Assembly: GCA_029964075.1 (NCBI GenBank)
Contig: CM057147.1
Location: forward strand, 16,141,513-16,205,512
DNA from: Patiria pectinifera
Lineage: Eukaryota > Echinodermata > Asteroidea > Valvatida > Asterinidae
Direction: 5' to 3'
Length of the DNA stretch: 64,000 nucleotides
Below, piece after piece: positions 56,500 to 64,000 of this stretch. Made by a program: the position numbers and the translations under genes. Numbering within the stretch: position 1 is the first letter of the stretch; every line of letters begins with the position of its first letter. Below the pieces are notes generated by a model that saw only the letters and a list, made by a program, of their open reading frames with translations, had not been told where the DNA came from and ran no database searches.

Positions 56500-59400
56500 C
56501 TACAAAAAAAGGGGGGGGGGGAGAAAAAAAGAGACGTTAATTTATATAAGGAGTTCTGTACTTGTTAAGCAGGAGGTTGTAGGTTCGAGTCCCACGCAAG
56601 CACACAGGTTTTTTTAACAGGCTCTCACTAAGCATACAGTGTGCCAGAAGAGCCACTTCAAAATCTCGTCTGGAAGAACTGATCCATGCTGAAGATATCG
56701 TTATTTTTTTTTCCAACCGAATATCGGTTATCTGATTTCACCGGAAATTCCTATTCAGCTCACTGTCATGCCAACAAAAAGTGACGAGTGAGGTGCCGCA
56801 TGCAATGCCCTCCCAATGACTGGGTATAGTTTGCAGGATTCAGTGACCACTGGGCCTTGACAAAAACACTCCAGAGCTGTAATGTTGACAAAATGGGTAG
56901 GAACTCTCTGATAAGTTCAATGGCAGGCTATTCATGAACCAAGAAGACCACTAGCAAGTGAATGCAGTTACAATCAGAGACCACGGAGCAAATGAGAGGA
57001 TGTTCCAGTTGTTTTCTTTAGCCTGTGTCACTCAAAATTGGAGACTTAATTTTTTAAGGTTGGTTTCCAGTTTCCAATATAGAATAGTGAAATTTAAACC
57101 AAGTTTTTAAAAAATCTGGATTTAAATCCCACAACTAATTTCAAGGCTATGGTCTTAAAGTACTCTTGTCAAATTTTTTAAATTTAAAATAGATGAAAAT
57201 ATTTGATGTCAGATATCCTCTAAAATATAAAATAATACTAGGTTTGTTCGCAAACTATGGGGGAAAAAAACAAGACAAACAACAACAAAATCACAACACT
57301 CATCTAAATGAAAATGTTGGTTTTAAAGCTTGGCTTTTTTTGTAGAGTATAATTTTCCTCCCCAAAAATCACAGTCGGTAGATTTTTCTCCAACAGAGGG
57401 CCAATCCTCGGCGCTTCTAAGATAACAATTATGCTTAATACAGATTACTAACAACAGAATACCAGCCAAAATGCCATGTGTTGTATGCTGCTCGCGACTG
57501 ATTCACAGCTGACTTTTTCTTACAAAGAAAATCTGGTAAATGATATTTTGTTTAGCAGTTTAGCACTCACTGTTTAATCTGGTTCAGTTTTTCCTTCTCC
57601 GAGGTGTCCACCGTGTCGCTAATGGCCTCGGCTTTCTTGCGTAGTTTCTCCATTTTCTTCATGGATCGTTGTCGCTTGCGGGCCTTGGCTTCAGCTATCT
57701 TCTTGATCGGCCGGGCGTTGACTTCCCTGAGTCGGGCCCGATACTCGGCGACCATTTCCTGATAAGAAAAACAACAGAGAAACTTTTACATAAACAGAGG
57801 GTAATATTACTCAGAATCACAATAGTTATTTCATTTCAAATCAAGTTTTGCACTGGATTAATATCTATAGACCTAATTCACAAGGACACCATTTTCGATC
57901 ATGTTCCCTGAATGTATTTTATCAATTGTAAACTGTTGAATAGGATGGTGCCAGACTATTTTATGATTGGAGTGTGTTCTAAGCCTCAATTTCAAATTTT
58001 TCAAAATGTGGCTTAAAACACAAGGGTATGTTTAATCACAAATTTGAAATTATTCATCAGAGCAGACTGGTATAAATTTGTAATGAACTTTAGTTCATTG
58101 CTTTCGTTTCTACTCGCAAGTTCCAAATATGAAGAGTTTGCCTCGCTTTCAAGTTAATATGGTCGACTCGTGAATAAGGCTTATAAAGTCTTAAGTTTTC
58201 TGTGAGAAAAATCTACCCTAAATGCTTTGACGTTATAGAATAACTTCACAGAGTTGACAAAAGACCCGTTCCAAATGTAACATGAGTTACCGTGAAATTG
58301 CTCTTTTGCAGTTTCTAGGAAAAACATGTTTAGTACAGCACTTAGCAAAAGTCAGCTGAGAACCAAAATCCACACTCTTTTTTTTTGCCAAGCAAATATT
58401 TTCTCTGTTTAACAAATCTGTACCCTGGTGCTTAAAGGACATGTACAACATTTGCTTCTGCTGCAATTTTCAGAAATAAATGGTTGGAGGATTAGTATGT
58501 CATAGCAAATATTGTTAAACTGACTTGTTTCACGTTTTGGGCTTGTAGATGCTGGAAAAACCAGAAAATTAATCATGTTCTTGTAGTCTGGTTCCCTGAC
58601 CCCAAGATGAAACAGAGAAATTTATAGACTTTGGGAATTTTAAGGTCAGGGAATCAGTCTAGCAACTTAACCCTTCACAGGTGTGTAATCAATTTCAAAG
58701 AAAATGCGGAACAACTGTTATGAAAAATTCGAGCGGTTTTGAAAAAAGCAGTTTTCTCCAATGCTGGTCGGCTGACCAGCGTTGGAAAAAATACAAACTT
58801 CTTGAAATGTCAGCACACTAGAAGCCACTATTTTACAGGATGCTTTAGACTCTCATTCCCAAACAATCTAGTAAGGTATTCCGTGATTATTTGATCATTT
58901 CATTTTTGATGTTTGCTTATGTTGTATCTTCCCTTTAAGGCTTGATTCCTAAAATATCACCTAAAATTTCAGTAGACTTGTGGATTTGTAACAGAACACA
59001 ATGAACATAACAGGCCTTTACACAAAAATGTTGACAATTTCAAACAGTGATTTTCACAGAAATTGACCCATTTTTTTCAGCAGCTTATCCATGCTTACCT
59101 TGGTAACAGGCGCCTGTTTCCTTGAATGCTTGACCTCCTCTTCTGTGAACCACGCCGGAAGAGACTCCTCCCCGTAGGAGTACCGGTTGTAAGCGTGCTC
59201 GATGATCTCGCGTCGTTTCTTCATGGATGTGGCCATCAGGGTTCCCATGGCTAGGCCTTCAGGGTCCAGGTACTCAACGTAAGAAGCTGATGAGGGAGAC
59301 AGGAGAAATTTGGTTGTTAGGCTGATTGAGTGAATATCACATGTAAGTTGACGTAAAAACTCTTGCAGAACTACGAGAACACAGCACATGCGGGCACCAT

Positions 59401-62400
59401 GTACGGGATCTTGAACGTGTGCAACGTGCTATTTTTTTGCATTTCTTTGGTGTCCTGACTTTGAAAAGAAAAGAAATTGACTTTTTCGGTGGTGACATTA
59501 TAAAATAGTATCTGTTGACAAAAGAGATGGAGCATTTTTATCTGGCTTTGAAACTTTAAGACAAGTTTAGTTTAGCTCACATTTATTTCCATTCTGCACA
59601 GGAGAATTGAAATATATACTAGAAATAACAATATAAGGAAATATAGAATTGCTGTTACATACATGGAGGCATATTCTGGAAGCCGAAGCTTGTATAAAAA
59701 TGCCTTTAAATGATAACTAATTAAAGAAAAACTGAGTGAAATGATGAGACATACAAATCAAATGGACACAACAGACAAAAAGCTATTACCAAAATGACGA
59801 AATGAAACAAAGATAAATATAGTAAACAAGAATGAGAAAAAGAATTTTAGAACTGGCCACAAATCTTAGGTTCCAAGTTGAGAAAAAGAAGAAAGAAAAT
59901 TAAGAAGCTAATTCACCAATACCGCTCTCTTTTAATTCTAATCCAATGTTACATTTAGACAGATGGGAATTTTAGTCATGGATTTTTGCCCTTTTATGCT
60001 TATCACCCAAATAATTTTCCAAAGGTCCCTGTTCGTTGCCAGTTTTTTTTTTTTACTGCAGGAAAATTTCAAATTTACACAATTTCCAACTTAACTAGTT
60101 CGCGCCGGATGATGTGTGTACATGCAAAGGTTTTGCGTAAATCGAATCGGATGACGGATAAACACGCAGGGAGTGAGGCCGGAAATATCTGTCAGCGACC
60201 TTCTCGCAGCGAGCGAGGCCGGAAATATGAGTGTGCTGCCCGAGGGTGATGGCTTCAACCTGCCTGGTTTGAGGTCAAGTGAAAAGTAATCCCGCGCCTC
60301 GTTCTGTTCTTGTCAAAATATTCCCGGCTTGAACTGGTTAATGAAGCAACTAGAACATTTCCCATCTACTGCTAAAACCAACCTTTGTCTTCAGTTGGAG
60401 TGACCTCAAAGCCACTCTTCTTGTCTTTGGCGTTTTTCTTGGCCGTCTTTTTCGTCTTGTCTGGACCCTGATCTGCTCCCTTCGTGTCCATCATCTCCCG
60501 GATCATGACTTCGTCGTCGTAATCGCTGTCGCTGTCGTCGCTGTCCAGCATCCCGTTTGCGTGGATACCGTTCGCCGTCTCCGCGTCCGAGTCCCCGCTG
60601 CTATCTGAGGGGAGCTCTTCTCTCTCCTGCTGGCCTTGGTCCGTGATGCTGGTGATGCTGGTGTCGAATCGGACGCTCTTCGACTTGGAAGATTTCGTCC
60701 GAGGGGCATCGCTGGCTTCTTCGTCTGACTCATCTTCACTGTCTTTGTTTGATCGCTCTGCAATTTGTCAACAAATTAATTGATTTTTCTGGGTTCAAAA
60801 CTTCATTCACAAAACATCTCTCTCTTTTTTAAAACGAATTCAAAAGCATTCAAATGCAATCTAGAATGTTCCAAACCTAATTTGTTGAAGTTTGAGCTCC
60901 ATGGATTATATTTTATTTTCTAGATCTAAACGGTAACCAAAATCCTTTTATTCATCAGGAAGGATTTTTTTTCATCAGTCTTATTTTTGACTGAGTGAAG
61001 TGTTTCCCCCAATATTTTGTTGGGTACTTTTCCCAAGTACATGAGTTTTAACACTCCCCCCCCCTTGATTATTGAGTATAAATCTTGAGCATGTTCTGCA
61101 GCCTACTGCCAAGATAAAAGGTATCATTATTGCTGAAATATAATTTAGGATATGAATGTAGACCCACCAATGATGGAGCCTCCCTGCTGGCGATAGTTGT
61201 CGGTCATCTGGGAAATCTCAAAATCCTCGTCCTCGTCTGCCTCGAGGCCGGAGAATATCGGCTGATGGTAAGAGGAAAATATAACAATTGAGGTGAATCA
61301 TGATTAAAAAGTAAAGTCAAGTCTGTCACGAGCCAATGTGGCCCATCCAGCAAGTGTTTATCTCCGGTTTCAGTGGAATGAAACGACTGGGAATATTTCT
61401 ATTCCCCTGGATGGGATGCCAGTCCATCGCAGGTTACTCCCCTGCTAATGCCGGTGTGACATGAAAGTCGGACTCCTGTGAAAATCTGACTCCTTTTTCA
61501 TTTTATTGGCTAAAACCTCCCACGTGACTGGTCCCTCTCCTAATTATCTAAGCATGAGCATGCACAATACCACCACCAGGTCTGTATTTCATAAAACCTA
61601 AATTCACGCTACACCGGTACCCATTTTTGCTCCTGGATGGACAGAGGCAAGTGGAACTTGCCAAACAACACAAACATATGGCCAACAGCTGGATTCGAAC
61701 CCCTGACCCTCTGATCATGAGTCACAAACCCTAACCACTAGGCAAAATTCCCCCTAAAATCATGGTTAAAGAAACCTGAGTCCTCCAAAATCCGCCGCTA
61801 TTCAGGAAAGCAATGGCACACTCTTTACACTTAAACTTTTAAGTTCCGTCAAGTTCCTGTGTTGTGTATTAGTTCCTGGGCAGTACCCTCCCCAATCTTG
61901 CAAAATCTATGTATCTAGGAAGGTTAGGGTTAATGATATTTTTGTATTAAACTGCAGAAGGTTTTGAGAGCAGTACCTGATGCTATATCAGATTTGAACA
62001 CAACAGCAAAACCCGGCAAGCTCGAGTGGTAAGACGTCTGCACTAGTAAGCAGGAGGTCGTGGGTTCAAGTCCCACCTGGGCAAGCTTGTGATTTTTTAA
62101 CAAAAGCACAGTGTTTATAAAATACGTTGGTGAAGCGCAAAACCCAATAATAAAATGGGATAAATTTTGTGTTTGTTTTCCATATTTACCTTATTGAACC
62201 ACATGTCGGTGCGTCGCTGTGATCTGGTGTTTTGGTCTGCCGTGTCCAGGTCCACCATTAGAGGATTCCTCTTCTCTTCCTCATCGGCATCTCCAAAATC
62301 ACTGCAAAAAAGAATGGAATTTAAATTTGTATATGCCCAAAAGATAAAAACTCTTTCCAGTTGGACTTACAGCGTGTATGACACTGTTTTGGTGAAAGGA

Positions 62401-64000
62401 CCCAATGCTGGTTCCACCCATCGGTTCAAAATTCAAAATGCTGTCTGAACATGGCCAAGGATTGCTCTATACAACCATTTGACCAAGTCTAGTTTTATCC
62501 ATATGATGTAATGCTTATTAAGGGAATAAATGTGTGCTCCGGAGGTTTTTATCACTCTGTTTAAGACCACTTTGAGTCTGGGTGCTGATAATTACCCGAG
62601 CCATAGGCGAGGGTAATTATCAGCACCTAGACTCTAAGTGGTCTTAAACAGAGTGATAAATACCGACGGAGCACATATTTACTCCCATTCATAAATACCT
62701 TTTCGGTAAACAAAAATCATATCATTCGTTCAAAACATCCCAATTTTGTTCAACAAATTCACTTTATGCTTTTTGAAACATCCCTCTTGCAAAATAATGG
62801 AGTGTTCAGCTGGCGAGTAAGATGTAAACAACCCTTTTATGGAGATTGACGCGCGCGTATCATGTTCTGCGCAATATCGCGCAGAACGCATCTGGCGCGT
62901 TGCGTTTTGAATTTAGAACTATAAAATTCTGACTCCCTGGTAGTGTTGCGCATGCCTATGTGAGGATTGTGAACGTTCAACCAATGAAACGATAAGAGGC
63001 ACTGGATTTTTAGGAGTCCACATTTTATTGTGACACTGGAAAAGTGTTTAAGACCAGCTAGCCATGTCTTTATCATCCGTTTAAGACCGGCCACGTGATG
63101 GGCTCTCGACCAATAGGAATGCGTAAACTGTCTTAGGTATTTATGAATGTTATTTACAACAATGAAGGTGAGGCACTAGTAGTTCTTGTAAAGGTTCACA
63201 GGATTATTAGTTTGAAGCAAATAATGCTCAAGATCTTACAAAAGGTGTATAACAACTAATTTATTTCAGCTCAGTGGACAGTTATTGTTTGAGTAAAACA
63301 TAGAAAACGTATGCTCATTTTTTGGGGTCTCGTTGCTGATGCATGTAAAAAATATGTGCCTGCAGGCAAATTTTCTCACACCACCTTCACTGATGATTGT
63401 TTTCTTCCAAATGATACAATTTGGCAGAATAATTTCACAGGGTATTTGGTAGCAGTCCTATCTTCACTTGAGCAAGGACTTTCTCGTTAAAATCGATAAG
63501 TACCTTTCAGGGTACTTCTAAATAAATACGCACCATGTTTCAAGTCAAACTGCAATTGTGAGTTCTGATTTTAGCACCAGTCACATGAAATACTTCTGAT
63601 CTGGAAAAAAAAAATTGTTGCAGAGGCTCTTGCCCTACAGTTTAGTAGATTTTTACCCGAAACTTGACCCCTCGGTTTTCTGCATGGTTTCCTGCATGGT
63701 GGAAAATTGTGGACCATTCAGGAAGATTTCTACACAAAAAAAGCCAAGGAAGTTTGGGCTAGCGTGTTACGAAGGAGAGACACTCACACATCTGAATTCT
63801 CATCATCATCGTCATCGCTCTCGCCTCCTTTCTTCCTCTGCTTAGCCAGCCTCTCCTCCATTAGTATCTCAGCCTCGTCCGAGTCCAGCTCACTAGGCAG
63901 GTCGCTGTCGCTATCGCTGGAGGCTTCGTTCATCAGGGCTTCTATCTCCGAGTCGTGGTCTTCTTGCTCCTGGGCAGCCTTGTCTACTATCTCAGAGGCG
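56304..64000 (-). CDS. FTSJ3: pre-rRNA 2'-O-ribose methyltransferase FTSJ3 (Spb1), C-terminal part
   Basis: Seven exons in reading order: 64000-63788, 62301-62190, 61261-61168, 60757-60383, 59286-59099, 57758-57571 and 56499-56304, 454 codons plus TGA, all GT/AG and in phase. The N-terminal FtsJ methyltransferase domain lies outside the window. What is visible is the acidic Ser/Asp-rich middle and the Spb1 C-terminal domain: [112 protein letters not shown] and a Lys/Arg-rich end. Spb1 proteins act in the nucleolus in 60S subunit maturation. Introns carry SINEs and MITEs. The match to animal FTSJ3 is strong along the whole length. Confidence 0.93.
56549..56660 (+). mobile_element. Truncated tRNA-like SINE fragment in FTSJ3 intron
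   Basis: GTTAAGCAGGAGGTTGTAGG followed by TTCGAGTCCCAC matches the right half of the tRNA-like head at 62021, including box B and a T-run plus ACAG tail. Box A is missing. Confidence 0.7.
57571..57758 (-). CDS. FTSJ3: FTSJ3 exon [15 protein letters not shown]
   Basis: Acceptor CTTATCAG, donor GTGAGT, phase 0 to phase 2. The most conserved block of the family. Confidence 0.95.
57869..58182 (-). mobile_element. GGGCCTTATTCACGAG MITE, copy C, in FTSJ3 intron
   Basis: Reverse orientation of copies A and B: ends AAGGCC-like with GACTCGTGAATAAGGCTT at the right, and GTTCCCTGAATGTATTT near the left matching the AAATACATTCAGGGAAC phrase. Moderately decayed. Confidence 0.75.
58431..58939 (+). mobile_element. 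CTTAAAGG-family MITE in FTSJ3 intron
   Basis: The most complete copy: CTTAAAGGACATGTACAACA at the left and TTGTATCTTCCCTTTAAG at the right. It keeps the GTTCCCTGACC/GGTCAGGGAA pair and a palindrome at 58757-58786 with half TCCAATGCTGGTC and one mismatch. Confidence 0.85.
59099..59286 (-). CDS. FTSJ3: FTSJ3 exon [10 protein letters not shown]...PVTK
   Basis: Acceptor CTCATCAG, donor GTAAGC. Core of the Spb1 C-terminal domain including [18 protein letters not shown] and LPAWFTEEE. Confidence 0.93.
59400..60090. other. FTSJ3 intron sequence, nothing recognised
   Basis: AT-rich; no snoRNA boxes in a convincing arrangement were seen. Confidence 0.4.
60091..60341. mobile_element. TTAA-flanked MITE (piggyBac-like)
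   Basis: TTAA at 60091-60094 and 60338-60341 flank imperfect terminal repeats CTAGTTCGCGCCGG and, in reverse, CCAGTTCAAGCCGG. TTAA duplication is the hallmark of piggyBac-type insertion. A GCGAGGCCGGAAATAT phrase repeats inside. No protein encoded. Confidence 0.6.
60383..60757 (-). CDS. FTSJ3: FTSJ3 exon, variable acidic region to FEVTPTED
   Basis: Acceptor ATTGCAG, donor GTTGGT. Long Ser/Asp-rich low-complexity segment, a Lys-rich patch [12 protein letters not shown], then the conserved [10 protein letters not shown]. Confidence 0.9.
61168..61261 (-). CDS. FTSJ3: FTSJ3 exon PIFSGLE...SII
   Basis: Acceptor ACCATCAG, donor GTGGGT, phase 0 to phase 1. Continues the WFNK|PIFSGLE motif. Confidence 0.87.
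61309..61757 (-). mobile_element. SINE of the 52997 family, reversed, with its own insertion
   Basis: In reverse it reads GTGGTTAGGGTTTGTGACTC, GGTTCGAATCC, then the conserved 3' half with GGATGGGCCACATTGGCTC. A 13-bp flanking duplication AATCATG(A/G)TTAAA is at 61296-61308 and 61758-61770. About 158 bp of foreign sequence splits it between two CCGGT words (61451-61455 and 61614-61618). Confidence 0.85.
61456..61613. mobile_element. Small insertion inside the reversed SINE
   Basis: Flanked by a 5-bp CCGGT duplication; the plus-strand SINE at 52997 shows the uninterrupted sequence GGGTACCGGCATTAGC at this place. The insert has no clear terminal inverted repeats. It begins GTGACATGAAAGTCGG. 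Family unknown. Confidence 0.6.
62021..62160 (+). mobile_element. tRNA-like SINE, second family, in FTSJ3 intron
   Basis: Head with box A-like AGCTCGAGTGGTAAGACG and box B-like GGTTCAAGTCCC, with AGCAGGAGGTCGTGG between them. It lacks a proper acceptor stem, so it is not a tRNA gene. An AT-rich tail ends near CCAATAATAAAATGGG. Confidence 0.75.
62190..62301 (-). CDS. FTSJ3: FTSJ3 exon with NPLMVDL and MWFNK
   Basis: Acceptor TTTTGCAG, donor GTAAAT. Residues [18 protein letters not shown] to DMWFNK, a conserved Spb1 segment. Confidence 0.9.
62522..62686. mobile_element. Long hairpin with 76-bp arms
   Basis: Arms 62522-62597 and 62611-62686 are near-complementary around a 13-nt loop; the inner part GGGTGCTGATAATTACCC against GGGTAATTATCAGCACC is almost perfect. 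TTCATAAATACCT just right of it reappears inverted at about 63135, and ATCCGTTTAAGACCGGCC near 63075 is related to the arm, so it may be one end of a larger foldback element reaching about 63150. Confidence 0.85.
62700..63787. other. FTSJ3 intron with remnant of the foldback element
   Basis: Contains GCGCGCG-rich sequence at about 62850-62905 with palindrome GCGCAATATCGCGC, then AT-rich sequence. No gene supported. Confidence 0.4.
63788..64000 (-). CDS. FTSJ3: FTSJ3 exon, acidic middle (5' partial)
   Basis: Open at the window edge; ends [10 protein letters not shown] with donor GTGAGT, phase 2. Highly acidic with Ser-Asp repeats. Confidence 0.88.

Noticed and set aside
62021-62095. tRNA gene
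   Set aside because: The cloverleaf does not close, and a truncated relative at 56549 shares the same tail, so it is a SINE head.

Overview
The window looks like animal nuclear DNA, probably a marine invertebrate. Two spliced host genes read cleanly with GT/AG introns, the rest is AT-rich and crowded with small transposons, and a Helitron helicase fused to an endonuclease, a form known from aquatic animals, sits at the left edge. No species can be named from sequence alone. No RNA polymerase III or rRNA gene, retrovirus-like element or CRISPR array was recognised.

Layout. 1-2.7 kb: the 3' part of a Helitron/Helentron helicase-endonuclease ORF, followed by a 107-bp satellite (3.9-5.7 kb). 6-11 kb: tandem duplications, a cluster of CRE-like palindromes, three uniform 30-nt hairpins (9.16-9.30 kb), and two inverted-repeat elements inserted into a short tandem array. 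11.4-11.8 kb: one terminal C-type lectin exon (minus strand). 13.4-24.9 kb: many MITE-like elements in direct and inverted copies, a 35-bp minisatellite, and a CpG-rich block that begins like a Helitron end. 25-33 kb: largely repeat-poor, with a 72-nt imperfect hairpin at 27.2 kb. 32.6-37.9 kb: a chain of unrelated tandem arrays (about 370, 142, 110, 163, 31 and 60 bp).

Host genes. HVCN1, the voltage-gated proton channel, occupies 42343-51883 on the plus strand as six exons giving 369 residues. FTSJ3 (Spb1), a pre-rRNA processing methyltransferase, occupies 56304 to beyond 64000 on the minus strand. Its seven visible exons encode the C-terminal 454 residues. The two genes converge tail to tail across about 4.4 kb that holds a TIR element with a SINE nested inside it. 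They have no known functional link.

The most unusual signal is a recurring theme in the non-autonomous elements: short perfect palindromes whose inner sequence differs between copies while both arms stay complementary (hairpins at 9157, 9212 and 9275; palindromes at 15809, 46469 and 58757; GATCGGG hairpins at 17638, 17706 and 21193). The proton channel also has a long acidic S1-S2 loop, His-rich tails, and no histidine at one of the two zinc-site positions.
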